Shown piece after piece: positions 56,024 to 64,000 of a stretch of DNA of 64,000 nucleotides; the stretch's first letter is position 1; each line of letters starts with the position of its first letter. The DNA comes from Rhizobium rhododendri (GTDB taxonomy: Bacteria > Pseudomonadota > Alphaproteobacteria > Rhizobiales > Rhizobiaceae), in the NCBI RefSeq assembly GCF_007000325.2, contig NZ_CP117267.1:1-64000 (forward strand). The letters run 5' to 3'. The notes beneath the pieces were generated by a model. That model had not been told where the DNA came from. It searched no databases and saw only the letters and a program-made list of their open reading frames with translations. The position numbers and the translations under genes are program-made.

Positions 56024-56539
56024 ATGACGATCAAGCCTCTTATCATTCTCCCCGATCCGCTGCTGCGCGTAGTCTCGAAGCCGTTCGAACGCTTCGACGC
56101 CGAGACCAAGCGGCTGGCAACCGATATGCTGGACACGATGTACGACGCGCCGGGCATTGGCCTTGCTGCTGTGCAAATGGGTGTCGACCGGCGCATGCTG
56201 GTCATCGACCTTTCGCGCGAGGGAGAGGAGAAGACGCCGCTGGTGTTCATTAACCCCGAGATTGTCGCGTCGTCGGAAGAGCGGTCGGTCTATGAGGAGG
56301 GCTGTCTCTCCATCCCCGACTACTACGCCGAAGTCGAGCGCCCGGCAGAGGTGACGGTCGAGTATTTCGATGTCGAAGGCGTCAAGCAGACCGTCAAGGC
56401 CGACGGCCTGCTCGCGACCTGCCTGCAGCACGAGATCGACCACCTGAACGGCGTCCTCTTCATCGACCACATCTCGCGACTGAAGCGCGAAATGGTCATC
56501 AAGAAGTTCACCAAGGCCGCCAAGACCAAGGCGGGCTGA
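56024..56539 (+). CDS. def: Peptide deformylase
   Basis: Def removes the formyl group from nascent protein N-termini. The 171-residue metalloenzyme has the three motifs [17 protein letters not shown] (metal Cys) and [12 protein letters not shown] (metal His and catalytic Glu). The ATG at 56024 has GGGAG at good spacing; an upstream ATG at 56012 overlaps that site. In most rhizobia def, fmt and truA are adjacent; here about 1.8 kb separates def from fmt. Confidence 0.97.
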   Translation: MTIKPLIILPDPLLRVVSKPFERFDAETKRLATDMLDTMYDAPGIGLAAVQMGVDRRMLVIDLSREGEEKTPLVFINPEIVASSEERSVYEEGCLSIPDYYAEVERPAEVTVEYFDVEGVKQTVKADGLLATCLQHEIDHLNGVLFIDHISRLKREMVIKKFTKAAKTKAG

Positions 56540-56572
56540 AGCCCAGATTGAAACTCTTGGCAGCGTCCTCTA

Positions 56573-56589
56573 TGATACGGGAGATATCA
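56573..56589 (+). promoter_or_regulatory. Possible toxin-antitoxin operator
   Basis: TGATA and TATCA form a perfect inverted repeat around CGGGAGA, 11 bases before the antitoxin ATG and just ahead of its GGGAGG site. Antitoxins of this class usually autoregulate through such palindromes. Short, so it may be chance. Confidence 0.4.
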
Positions 56590-56600
56590 GGGAGGCGCCT

Positions 56601-56864
56601 ATGGGTAACTTACTGCTGCGTGGCGTAGACCAAGCCTTGAAGATGAGGCTTGAGGAAATTGCTCGCCGCAACGGACGCAGCATTTCCGAAGAAGCCATCG
56701 ACCAACTGCAACGAGCATTGCCAACTCCCGACGATACCGGTACCTCCGCCGGTGGGCGTTTGCGAGCTATACTTGGCGAAGAGCGTTTCGACGACGCCGA
56801 CATCGAAGCTATTTCAGCTTTCCGCCATCAACCGGATCGTGAGCCGCCCCGGTTCGACGGATGA
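56601..56864 (+). CDS. FitA-type ribbon-helix-helix antitoxin
   Basis: An 87-residue antitoxin of the FitA/Arc-MetJ class. The N-terminal ribbon-helix-helix is NLLLRGVDQALKMRLEEIARRNGRSISEEAI (in parts). The C-terminal part is acidic and probably disordered until bound to toxin. Its stop codon overlaps the toxin start (ATGA), the usual coupling. It is placed between def and fmt, where rhizobia normally have no gene. A GGGAGG site precedes the ATG. Confidence 0.9.
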   Translation: MGNLLLRGVDQALKMRLEEIARRNGRSISEEAIDQLQRALPTPDDTGTSAGGRLRAILGEERFDDADIEAISAFRHQPDREPPRFDG

Positions 56865-57280
56865 TCGTCCTCGACACGAACGTGATTTCCGAGTTGGAGG
56901 GGCGAACGCACAGCGAAGGGATCTTGGCCTGGCTGGATGACTATGCGATCGAGCGGATTTTCCTGACGACGATTACTGTCGGAGAAGTTCGGTACGGCAT
57001 AGCGCTGCTACCTGAAGGCAAGCGGCGCCAACAACTGGCATCGACTTTTGATCGCATTGAAGCTGCATTCTCCGGACGTATTCTCGATTTTTCACTGGGT
57101 GCGGCGCACCTTTATGCAACTATCAGTGCCGCAAGAAAAAATGCAGGACGCTCCATCGAAACCAAGGACGCCATGATCGCCGCGATCTGCCTCTCGCATG
57201 GCGCGACGCTGGCGACGCGCAACACGAAAGACTTCGAGGGGCTTGATCTAGTTCTGATAAACCCGTTTCAAGGTGGCTAA
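56861..57280 (+). CDS. FitB/VapC-type PIN-domain toxin
   Basis: A 139-residue PIN endoribonuclease toxin. The four acidic residues of the active site are visible: Asp in VLDTNVISE (residue 5), Glu in TVGEVRYG (near 44), Asp in ETKDAMIAA (near 105) and Asp in TRNTKDFEGLDL (near 124). It starts inside the antitoxin stop and is the toxin of the FitAB-like pair. The last ~120 bases of the gene recur 1 kb downstream as a gene fragment, so the locus has been duplicated in part. Confidence 0.92.
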   Translation: MIVLDTNVISELEGRTHSEGILAWLDDYAIERIFLTTITVGEVRYGIALLPEGKRRQQLASTFDRIEAAFSGRILDFSLGAAHLYATISAARKNAGRSIETKDAMIAAICLSHGATLATRNTKDFEGLDLVLINPFQGG

Positions 57281-57303
57281 ATCGTAACGACGGACAATCG
57301 CAT
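57135..57303 (+). repeat. Direct repeat, copy 1 (toxin gene 3' end and leader)
   Basis: This stretch covers the last ~145 bases of the PIN toxin gene and the bases after it. It aligns with 58145-58311 with roughly 80% identity by eye and one single-base deletion near the start of copy 2. The similarity ends at CGCAT, which in copy 2 enters the fmt start codon. Confidence 0.8.
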
Positions 57304-57355
57304 TTCGTGAGATGTGCAGAACAGGTTTCGGACGTGTCGAGAAAAAGGCTTTGTC

Positions 57356-58126
57356 ATGGTGAGCATTTCGTCTCGGAACAACTATCAAACGGATACGACA
57401 CGCTCGGACTTGGAAAAAGCCCGTATTTGCGCCGCGAACAATGCCGACCTCTATCAGGCAATGTTCCGTTCCCACGGACTGGCCGACCAGCGAACCACGG
57501 CATTCTGGTCCAGCGATGCGGTCGCGCCGCCGTATTATTCCAACATGACAACACTTGAGCCTCATTCGACCGAGGAGCAGCTGTCTGAAATTGCTCGGCT
57601 GACAGAGAGACTGGGAAAACGACCCGGCTTGAAGGATGGCTTTTGCAGGCTCGATCTGGTGAGCAGGGGGTTCAAGATGTTGTTTTCCGCCTCATGGATT
57701 TGGGCTGAACCCCACGACCTGCCGGCGGATAGACCTCATGGCTGGGGACGCATAGGCGACGGGGCGGCGCTGGCTCGCTGGGAGCAATCCTGGAAAGACT
57801 CAGGTAGCCCGACCGATGCCAACGTCTTCACACCCGCACTGCTTCTGGATCCCGACATACATATCTACGGTCGACTGGCCGGCGGCAGCTTTGATGCCGG
57901 ATGCATCGTGAACCAATCGCCGAAGGCTGTCGGCATCTCCAACATCTTCAGCCTCAATGGTACGCCAGATGCATTCCGGGATGCAGTTTCACTGGCAGCG
58001 ACAGCGTTTTCACGCAATGCGCCGCTGGTTGGATATGACAGCGGCGACGCGCTCGGTGAAATGACGAAGCTTGGTTTCAGGGCGGTCGGCGAACTCAGAG
58101 TCTGGTTGCCCGACGGGGAAACCTAA
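57356..58126 (+). CDS. Hypothetical protein with a possible GNAT-like fold
   Basis: A 256-residue soluble protein I do not recognise. The C-terminal half has GGSFDAGCIVNQSPKAVGISNIFS and ends PLVGYDSGDALGEMTKLGFRAVGELRVWLP (in parts), which resembles the end of acetyltransferase-like (GNAT/FR47) domains, where a Tyr/Gly motif and LGFR-V-G-LRVW occur. An Acetyl-CoA loop is not seen. The N-terminal half has many aromatic residues (FWSSDAVAPPYYSN, WIWAEPHD). The ATG at 57356 follows AAAAAGG. It lies between the two copies of the direct repeat in the def-fmt insertion. Confidence 0.65.
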   Translation: MVSISSRNNYQTDTTRSDLEKARICAANNADLYQAMFRSHGLADQRTTAFWSSDAVAPPYYSNMTTLEPHSTEEQLSEIARLTERLGKRPGLKDGFCRLDLVSRGFKMLFSASWIWAEPHDLPADRPHGWGRIGDGAALARWEQSWKDSGSPTDANVFTPALLLDPDIHIYGRLAGGSFDAGCIVNQSPKAVGISNIFSLNGTPDAFRDAVSLAATAFSRNAPLVGYDSGDALGEMTKLGFRAVGELRVWLPDGET

Positions 58127-58144
58127 GCGCGGAGTTCGGAGGGT

Positions 58145-58311
58145 AAAAATGCCGGCCCCTCCGTCAAACCAAGGACGCGACGATCGCCAGGACATGCCTC
58201 TCACACGGTGCGACATTGGCGACGCGCAAGACAAAAGACTTCGAGGGGCTTGATCTCGCGCCGATAAAGCCGTTTGAAGGCGGTTAAATCGCAACGACGG
58301 ACGATCGCATG
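58145..58311 (+). repeat. Direct repeat, copy 2 (upstream of fmt)
   Basis: This stretch repeats 57135-57303 imperfectly. It contains the toxin-gene fragment and ends at the fmt start codon. The fmt translation signal therefore lies inside the repeat, and the equivalent position in copy 1 has CATTTCGTG instead of a start. Confidence 0.8.
58168..58287 (+). pseudogene. C-terminal fragment of a PIN-domain toxin gene
   Basis: The frame reads TKDATIARTCLSHGATLATRK and then TKDFEGLDLAPIKPFEGG before a stop, nearly the same as the last 39 residues of the intact toxin at 56861-57280. Both late active-site Asp are kept. Upstream, a one-base deletion and a stop break the frame, and no start exists. It is a truncated paralogue left by partial duplication or recombination. 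Confidence 0.85.
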
Positions 58312-59247
58312 TCTCTCAGCATCATCTTCATGGGAACACCGGCCTTTTCGGTGCCGACCCTGCGCACCCTGGTCGACGCCGGTCATCGCATCGTCGCTGT
58401 CTACACGCAGCCGCCGCGCGCCGGCGGCAGGCGCGGGCTGGAACTGCAGAAATCGCCCGTTCACCAAGCCGCCGAACTTCTGGGCCTGCCCGTCTACACG
58501 CCGGTCAATTTCAAGGATCCCGAAGAGCGCCAGCGCTTTATCGACCTCAAGGCAGATGTCGCCGTCGTCGTCGCCTACGGGCTGCTGCTTCCGCAGGCGA
58601 TCCTCGATGGCACGGCGCTCGGCTGCTACAACGGCCATGCGTCGCTGCTGCCGCGCTGGCGCGGGGCGGCGCCGATCCAGCGGGCGATCATGGCAGGCGA
58701 CACCAAGACCGGCATGATGGTGATGAAGATGGACAAGGGCCTCGATACCGGCCCGTTGGCGCTCACCCGCGAGGTCGCGATTTCAGAGACGATGACGGCG
58801 GGCGAACTGCACGACAGGCTGAGCCAGGTCGGAGCCAAGGCGATGGGCGAGGCCATGGTCCGGCTGGAGATGAATGATCTGCCGCTGACGTCGCAGCCAG
58901 CCGAGGGCGCGGTCTATGCCGCCAAGATCGACAAGGCCGAGACACGGATCGACTTCCACAAATCCGCGGCCGATGTGCACAACCACATTCGCGGCCTGTC
59001 GCCGGCGCCCGGCGCCTGGTTCGAGATGGAGATCTCGGGCAAGCCGGAGCGCATCAAGGTGCTGGCATCCGAGATGGTGGCGGGTGGCGAGGGCGTTGCT
59101 GGCACTGTGCTGTCTGACGATCTTACCATTGCCTGCGAGACCGGCGCGGTGCGGCTGACGCGGTTGCAGAAGGCTGGCGGCAAGCCGCTGGCTGCCTTAG
59201 ATTTCCTGCGCGGCACGCCGATACCTCATGGCACGAGGCTCGCCTGA
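58309..59247 (+). CDS. fmt: Methionyl-tRNA formyltransferase
   Basis: Fmt formylates initiator Met-tRNA with 10-formyl-tetrahydrofolate; Def later removes the formyl. The 312-residue product starts [22 protein letters not shown] (in parts), has [24 protein letters not shown] (in parts) with the catalytic His, and the C-terminal domain [32 protein letters not shown] (in parts). Its leader coincides with the end of a toxin-gene repeat. It overlaps truA by one base (TGATG). Confidence 0.97.
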   Translation: MSLSIIFMGTPAFSVPTLRTLVDAGHRIVAVYTQPPRAGGRRGLELQKSPVHQAAELLGLPVYTPVNFKDPEERQRFIDLKADVAVVVAYGLLLPQAILDGTALGCYNGHASLLPRWRGAAPIQRAIMAGDTKTGMMVMKMDKGLDTGPLALTREVAISETMTAGELHDRLSQVGAKAMGEAMVRLEMNDLPLTSQPAEGAVYAAKIDKAETRIDFHKSAADVHNHIRGLSPAPGAWFEMEISGKPERIKVLASEMVAGGEGVAGTVLSDDLTIACETGAVRLTRLQKAGGKPLAALDFLRGTPIPHGTRLA

Positions 59248-60050
59248 TGCCGCGATACCGCATGACTGTCGAATATGACGGCACGCCCTATGTCGGCTGG
59301 CAGAAGCAGGACAACGGCCATTCCGTCCAGTCGGCCATCGAGAACGCTATCCTGGCGCTGACGGGCGAGGCCGTTCTGGTGCGCGGCGCAGGCCGCACCG
59401 ATTCCGGTGTGCATGCGATGGGGCAGGTGGTCCACGCCGACCTGTCGAAGACGTGGCCGTCGCATACCCTGCGCAATGCCCTGAACGCCTATCTCGGCAA
59501 GGCCCGCGAGCGTGTCTCGATCATCGATGCCGCCGAGGTCGATGAACGCTTCGACGCGCGCTTTTCCGCCCATCGCCGGCACTATCTCTATCGTATCATC
59601 AGCCGCAAGGCGCCGCTGGCGCTGGAGGCAAAGCGCGCCTGGTGGGTATCCAAGGATCTCGACCATGTTCCGATGCATGCGGCAGCCCAGACGCTGATCG
59701 GCTATCACGACTTCACCACCTTCCGCTCGATCCATTGCCAGGCCAACAGTCCGCTGCGCACCCTCGACCGGCTGGATGTCACCCGCAATGGCGATCTGAT
59801 TGAAATCCGCGCCACGGCGCAGAGCTTCCTGCACAATCAGATCCGCTCCTTTGCCGGCACGTTGAAGATGGTCGGCGAGGGAAAATGGTCGGTCGAGGAT
59901 GTCCGCGCTGCGCTCGAGGCGCGGGATCGAAAGGCCTGCGGCCCGGTAGCGCCGCCGGAGGGGCTATATTTCCTGCAGGTCGACTATCCCGCAGATCCCG
60001 ATGCCCGCCGCATTCGCCAGAGTGAGCAGCCGCGCCCGGCACGGGAATAG
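59247..60050 (+). CDS. truA: tRNA pseudouridine(38-40) synthase TruA
   Basis: TruA makes pseudouridine at tRNA positions 38, 39 and 40. The 267-residue product starts [21 protein letters not shown] and has the catalytic Asp in [19 protein letters not shown] near residue 54. [13 protein letters not shown] and [21 protein letters not shown] (in parts) are family traits. Start and fmt stop overlap by one base, the common fmt-truA arrangement. It converges with a membrane-protein gene three bases away. Confidence 0.97.
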   Translation: MPRYRMTVEYDGTPYVGWQKQDNGHSVQSAIENAILALTGEAVLVRGAGRTDSGVHAMGQVVHADLSKTWPSHTLRNALNAYLGKARERVSIIDAAEVDERFDARFSAHRRHYLYRIISRKAPLALEAKRAWWVSKDLDHVPMHAAAQTLIGYHDFTTFRSIHCQANSPLRTLDRLDVTRNGDLIEIRATAQSFLHNQIRSFAGTLKMVGEGKWSVEDVRAALEARDRKACGPVAPPEGLYFLQVDYPADPDARRIRQSEQPRPARE

Positions 60051-60053
60051 GCG

Positions 60054-60656
60054 TCAGGAGCCGGGCGGATAGATGCCGAGGAAATGCTGCAGGAAGTCCG
60101 TCAGCAGCATCGGCGGAACCATCATCATCAGTGTCATCGCCGCGACGAACAGCGGATGCGGTCCGCAGATCATCCGCAGGATGCGGGCAAGCGCGAAGAT
60201 CAGCGCCATCATCAGCACCAGCCACAGGATGGCGGTGAGGCCGGCCGATCCCGGCACGAAGGCGATGAGCGCGATCAGCAACGCGTTCAGGTAGGCAAGC
60301 GGCAGACCCAGCCAGTTCATGGCGACGACGACAGGCTGGAATTTTTCGCCACTCCTGAAAAGCAGCAGCAGCAAGCCTGCCATGACGGGCGGTACCAGCC
60401 AGTTTGCCGCCTCCACGAGGCCGAGGCGGAAGAAGAAGGCTGGCCCGGTGGCGCTGCCCGGCGGCATGGCCGACAGATAGGTCTGCTGCCACCAAAGCCA
60501 GGAAATGCCGATCGGTGGCAGGCACCAGAGAACGGCCCAGAAAGACCGTGTCAGGCCCCGATCGGAGATGTCGAGGTAGTTGAAACCGCGCGCGTCGTTG
60601 CGCACCAGCAGCCAGAGCCCGGCCAGATAGTACTGGACTTCCCTATACGTCGGCAT
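60054..60656 (-). CDS. Conserved integral membrane protein of unknown function
   Basis: A 200-residue protein with four or five predicted transmembrane helices: residues ~39-56, 82-100, 108-133, 136-160 and 165-190. The N-terminus begins [27 protein letters not shown] and looks cytoplasmic. I recognise no family motif. Its first 14 bases overlap the end of dapE on the same strand, so it is probably translated by coupling to dapE. A role in lysine biosynthesis is not implied by that alone. Confidence 0.7.
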   Translation of the reverse strand: MPTYREVQYYLAGLWLLVRNDARGFNYLDISDRGLTRSFWAVLWCLPPIGISWLWWQQTYLSAMPPGSATGPAFFFRLGLVEAANWLVPPVMAGLLLLLFRSGEKFQPVVVAMNWLGLPLAYLNALLIALIAFVPGSAGLTAILWLVLMMALIFALARILRMICGPHPLFVAAMTLMMMVPPMLLTDFLQHFLGIYPPGS

Positions 60657-61836
60657 TCTGGAACCAGCGTTCGAGGAATGTCTCGTAGATTGCCGTCAGC
60701 GTTTCGAGATCGGCGACCGCAACGCGCTCGTCGACCATGTGCATGGTCTGGCCGACGAGGCCGAATTCTACGACCGGACAATAGTCCTTGATGAAACGCG
60801 CATCCGACGTGCCGCCGGTCGTGGACAGTCTGGGCGCCTGCCCGGTCACCGTCTCCACAGCTGACGAAAGCGAGGCGATCAACTCGTTGTTGCGGGTGAG
60901 GAACACATGGCTCGGCCGCTCCGCCCAGGCGATCTCGTAGGATGCCGGCGGACGACCCGGACGCAGCGTCTGGTCGGCTGCCGCCCGGTCGAGCCGTGCG
61001 ACGATCTCGGCCTTCAGCGTATCTGCCGTCCATGTGTCGTTGAAACGGATATTGAAGCTTGCCGTCGCCTTCGCCGGGATGACGTTGGTAGCGCCGTTGC
61101 CGACGTCGAGCGTCGTCACTTCGAGGTTGGATGGCTGGAAATTGTCAGTGCCCGCGTCGAATGGCGGATGCATCAGCGCCTGCGTCAGGGCGAGAATACT
61201 GCGCACCGGATTGTCGGCGAGGTCAGGATAGGCCGCGTGGCCCTGGACGCCGTTGACGGTGATTCTGCCCGACAGTGAACCGCGCCGACCTATCTTGATC
61301 ATGTCGCCGAGCCTGTCGGGATTGGTCGGTTCGCCCACCAGGCAGGCGTCCCATGTCTCGCCCTTTTCGGCAGCCCATTTGAGTAGCTTGGTGGTGCCGT
61401 TGATCGCCGGCCCTTCCTCGTCGCCGGTAATCAGAAACGAGATCGAGCCCTTTGGCGCGCCGTGCCGGGCGATATAGCGGGCAACAGCAGCAGCAAAGCA
61501 GGCGATACCGCCTTTCATATCGACCGCGCCGCGTCCGAATATCTGGCCATCGGCGATTTCGGCGGCAAAGGGCGGATGGCTCCAGCTTGCTTCGTCGCCA
61601 ACAGGCACGACGTCTGTATGGCCGGCAAACATCAAATGCGGCCCCTCATGGCCGAGCCGGGCATAGAGATTGTCGATGTCGGGAATGCCAGGTTCGCTGG
61701 CAGTCATCCGTTCGACGACGAAGCCGAGCGGCAACAGCATGTCGGTCAGTGCCGAAAGAGCACCGGCGTCGGCGGGTGTTACCGACGGGCAGCGGATCAG
61801 GGTCTGGAGATTGGCGACGGGATCGGTGGTGTTCAT
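60643..61836 (-). CDS. dapE: Succinyl-diaminopimelate desuccinylase
   Basis: DapE removes succinate from N-succinyl-LL-diaminopimelate in lysine and peptidoglycan synthesis. The 397-residue zinc peptidase-fold enzyme has FAGHTDVVP (metal His), the metal Asp of DMKGG, and the catalytic [24 protein letters not shown] is the conserved end region with metal His/Asp positions. The ATG at 61836 starts [17 protein letters not shown]. It follows dapD by 132 bases on the same strand; the following membrane-protein gene overlaps. Confidence 0.96.
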   Translation of the reverse strand: MNTTDPVANLQTLIRCPSVTPADAGALSALTDMLLPLGFVVERMTASEPGIPDIDNLYARLGHEGPHLMFAGHTDVVPVGDEASWSHPPFAAEIADGQIFGRGAVDMKGGIACFAAAVARYIARHGAPKGSISFLITGDEEGPAINGTTKLLKWAAEKGETWDACLVGEPTNPDRLGDMIKIGRRGSLSGRITVNGVQGHAAYPDLADNPVRSILALTQALMHPPFDAGTDNFQPSNLEVTTLDVGNGATNVIPAKATASFNIRFNDTWTADTLKAEIVARLDRAAADQTLRPGRPPASYEIAWAERPSHVFLTRNNELIASLSSAVETVTGQAPRLSTTGGTSDARFIKDYCPVVEFGLVGQTMHMVDERVAVADLETLTAIYETFLERWFQNADV

Positions 61837-61968
61837 GACAACGATGTATCCGGCGGGAAATGGCAAAGCGATGGCAAATGTCGGAACGGCGATAAATACT
61901 CAGGCTCGAAATGGAGCTTTTGCTGTTCCGGACGCTCCCGTTGCCGGGAGCGTCCATCCAATTGCCGC

Positions 61969-62826
61969 TCAGTCGCGCAAAAGTTCGTTGATACCGGTCT
62001 TCGAACGCGTCTGCGCATCGACGCGCTTGACGATGACGGCGCAGTAGAGACCGGGGCCGGGCTGGCCGTTTGCCATCGGCTTGGCTGCCGGCAGCGATCC
62101 AGCGACGACGACGGAGTAGGGCGGTACTTCGCCATAGGTGATATCGCCGGTGGCGCGGTCGACGATCTTCGTCGACTTGCCGATGAACACGCCCATGCCG
62201 AGAACCGAGCCTTCGCGGACGATGCAGCCCTCGACGACTTCCGAGCGGGCGCCGATGAAGCAATTGTCCTCGATGATCGTCGGGCCGGCCTGCATGGGCT
62301 CCAGTACGCCGCCGATGCCGACGCCGCCGGAAAGATGCACATGTTTGCCGATCTGGGCGCAGGAGCCGACTGTCGCCCAGGCGTCGACCATTGTGCCTTC
62401 GCCGACATAGGCGCCGAGATTGACGAAGGACGGCATCAGGATGGCATTTGGGGCTATATAGGCCGAGCGCCGTACGACGCAGTTCGGTACGGCGCGGATG
62501 CCCGCTTCGCGGAAGCGGTTTTCGCCCCAGCCTTCGAACTTCGAGGGGACCTTGTCCCACCAGGTCGATCCGCCAGCACCGCCCTCGATGATCGTCATGT
62601 CGTTGAGGCGGAAGGATAGCAGCACCGCCTTCTTCAGCCACTGATTGACTGTCCAGACGCCATCGGCACCGCGTTCCGCAACACGCACCTTGCCACCGTC
62701 GAGCAGGGTCAGCGCCGTGTCGACCGCATCGCGGATTTCGCCTGACGTCGAGAGGTTGACGCTGTCGCGCGCGTCGAACGCCGCTTCGATGGTCTTTTCA
62801 AGCGAGGCAAGATCGGTGGCGCTCAT
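61969..62826 (-). CDS. dapD: 2,3,4,5-tetrahydropyridine-2,6-dicarboxylate N-succinyltransferase
   Basis: DapD transfers succinyl from CoA in the lysine pathway, the step before DapC and DapE. The 285-residue product has an N-terminal helical domain and a left-handed beta-helix with hexapeptide repeats ([47 protein letters not shown] in parts). The long [29 protein letters not shown] stretch (in parts) is typical. The start at 62826 ([21 protein letters not shown] in parts) gives the usual length; a longer frame upstream is not family-like. First gene of a dapD-dapE-membrane protein run. Confidence 0.97.
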   Translation of the reverse strand: MSATDLASLEKTIEAAFDARDSVNLSTSGEIRDAVDTALTLLDGGKVRVAERGADGVWTVNQWLKKAVLLSFRLNDMTIIEGGAGGSTWWDKVPSKFEGWGENRFREAGIRAVPNCVVRRSAYIAPNAILMPSFVNLGAYVGEGTMVDAWATVGSCAQIGKHVHLSGGVGIGGVLEPMQAGPTIIEDNCFIGARSEVVEGCIVREGSVLGMGVFIGKSTKIVDRATGDITYGEVPPYSVVVAGSLPAAKPMANGQPGPGLYCAVIVKRVDAQTRSKTGINELLRD

Positions 62827-63046
62827 GACAATTCCTTGAACATCTGTGGATTTCGTCCCGGCCGGTGGATCATTCGCAGATGTGATCGCTTGGCCGGTGA
62901 TCTGCTCTACAACAGCCGTCCCGGAAATGGAATGATCTTTCCTGCCGCATTGCATCTGGATTGGGCGCCCGATCGCGGCATATCTGGAGATGCGGAGGCT
63001 GCGCCGATTCGGGCTGCGGTCCCATTGAGTTATGGAAGGCAGGACA

Positions 63047-63907
63047 ATGGCTAAAGGCAGGAACGGCAAGCTGCGGCGCAAGGACGGCGTCTGGGATCCG
63101 CTGAAGACCAGCGGCGCCGACAAGACCCGCGCCGAAGCCATTCCAAAGACCCCGCAGTCGCTGTCGCCATCCTACAGGCTTGCCTATGCCGACGAGGATT
63201 TCCTCTGCCGCGAGGAATTACGGCCAGTCCGGCTGCAGCTGGAGCTGATGAAGACGGAAATGGAGCTCACCGAGCGCGGCATCAAGTCGACTGTGGTGAT
63301 GTTCGGCGGCGCACGCATTCCAGCACCCGGCCAGAGCGCCTGGGCCGCGCGCAACGATGTCCAGCGCGCCAATCTCGAGGCCGCCTCTGTCTATTACGAG
63401 GAAGCCCGCAAGTTCGCCCGGCTCTGCGCTCGCTATTCCGCAGCCTCAGGTTTTCACGAATATGTCGTCGTCACCGGCGGCGGCCCGGGGGTCATGGAAG
63501 CGGGAAACCGTGGCGCTTCGGAGGAGGGTGCGCCGTCGATCGGCCTCAACATCGTCCTGCCGCACGAGCAGGCCCCGAACGCCTATGTCACCCCGGAGCT
63601 GAGCTTCAATTTTCACTACTTTGCGATCCGGAAGATGCATTTCATGCTGCGTGCCAAGGCCATCGCCGTTTTTCCCGGCGGTTTCGGCACGCTCGACGAA
63701 TTTTTCGAATGCCTGACCCTGATCCAGACCGGCCGCATGGCCCGCCTGCCGCTGATCCTTTTCGGCGAAGCCTTCTGGCGCAAGATCATCAATTTCGACG
63801 CACTCGCCGAGTTCGGTACAATCGCCCCCGACGACGTCAACCTGATCAGCTTCGTCGATACAGCCGAAGCCGCATGGAAGATTGTCAGCGATTTCTATGA
63901 GCATTGA
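63047..63907 (+). CDS. LOG-family (TIGR00730) Rossmann-fold protein, cytokinin-riboside phosphoribohydrolase-like
   Basis: A 286-residue member of the LOG family, which hydrolyse nucleoside 5'-monophosphates, in some cases cytokinin ribotides. The Rossmann core has [29 protein letters not shown], and the active-site motif [18 protein letters not shown] ~80-residue basic N-terminal extension is present, as in the longer bacterial type II group. The ATG at 63047 has GGCAGGA nearby; an upstream in-frame ATG at 63032 overlaps that site. It is divergent from dapD. Confidence 0.9.
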   Translation: MAKGRNGKLRRKDGVWDPLKTSGADKTRAEAIPKTPQSLSPSYRLAYADEDFLCREELRPVRLQLELMKTEMELTERGIKSTVVMFGGARIPAPGQSAWAARNDVQRANLEAASVYYEEARKFARLCARYSAASGFHEYVVVTGGGPGVMEAGNRGASEEGAPSIGLNIVLPHEQAPNAYVTPELSFNFHYFAIRKMHFMLRAKAIAVFPGGFGTLDEFFECLTLIQTGRMARLPLILFGEAFWRKIINFDALAEFGTIAPDDVNLISFVDTAEAAWKIVSDFYEH

Positions 63908-64000
63908 GGAATGCGCGAAAGTCTCAATCGCGTCGTTCCAACCCGGTTGACACGCAATCACCCGTTCGCTTATCACAGCGAACGGTAATGGATTCTGCCG
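63908..64000. other. Window end after the LOG-family gene
   Basis: The final 93 bases carry no ORF with support. The stretch TTCGCT-TATCACA-AGCGAA near 63966-63984 (GTTCGCT pairing with AGCGAAC) forms a hairpin that may terminate the LOG-family gene. The adjoining gene lies outside the window. Confidence 0.4.

Noticed and set aside
56530..56545. Terminator of def (GGGCT-GA-AGCCC)
   Set aside because: Five base pairs with a two-base loop and no T run are too little, and the repeat includes the stop codon.
58010..58294. 94-codon minus-strand frame over the toxin fragment
   Set aside because: The plus-strand frame gives a clear PIN C-terminus, and the minus frame is its shadow.

Overview
The window is a high-GC alphaproteobacterial chromosome segment. 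Gene content and gene order fit the family Rhizobiaceae (Rhizobium/Agrobacterium/Sinorhizobium relatives). Pointers are dnaA followed by an rph-rdgB-hemW block, hrcA-grpE, the lptC-lptA-lptB-rpoN-hpf-ptsN block, mutS/glnD/murJ, and the tsaB-rimI-mur-plsC-miaB-phoH-ybeY-corC-lnt block followed by a PhrR/PraR-type regulator and metK. The ornithine-lipid acyltransferase OlsB also fits. Position 1 coincides with an ATG of dnaA, as if the replicon had been linearised there. I cannot name the species.

Layout. 1-7.5 kb: dnaA; a minus-strand operon rph - VOC gene - rdgB - hemW; hrcA and grpE. 7.5-13 kb: minus-strand lptC-lptA-lptB-rpoN-hpf-ptsN (LPS export, sigma-54, ribosome hibernation, PTS-Ntr). 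13-19 kb: sppA, ihfB, a LapA-type protein, two RNA methyltransferases and lspA. 18.6-30.7 kb: hybrid histidine kinase, olsB, an alpha/beta hydrolase, mutS, a small unknown gene, glnD and murJ. 30.7-35.2 kb: an accessory-looking block (TetR regulator, cytochrome P450, a possible 37-residue membrane protein, aldo/keto reductase, acetyltransferase, VOC protein) between murJ and trpS. 35.3-48.8 kb: trpS, a universal stress protein, an Nfu-type Fe-S protein, the tsaB-to-lnt block, the phrR/praR-type regulator, metK and trmB. 48.9-56.5 kb: VOC/HxlR divergent pair, hsp20 with a DUF1150 partner, nucleoside hydrolase, ribokinase, rmuC, a globin-coupled chemoreceptor and def. 56.6-58.3 kb: an insertion between def and fmt (toxin-antitoxin pair, unknown gene, toxin-gene fragment). 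58.3-64 kb: fmt, truA, a membrane protein, dapE, dapD and a LOG-family protein.

Most of the window is ordinary core chromosome for envelope biogenesis, translation, tRNA modification, nitrogen signalling and lysine biosynthesis. The most interesting signals are regulatory or small. They are: (i) two matching TAAGGT-N4-ACCTTA palindromes over a predicted P450 promoter beside its TetR gene; (ii) an RpoH-like promoter and a ROSE-like RNA thermometer hairpin ahead of hsp20; (iii) an imperfect ~165-bp direct repeat around the gene inserted between def and fmt; (iv) a densely structured 267-bp gap between grpE and ptsN; (v) a 37-codon single-helix membrane ORF with a strong ribosome binding site. 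I did not see CRISPR arrays, insertion sequences, rRNA or tRNA genes.
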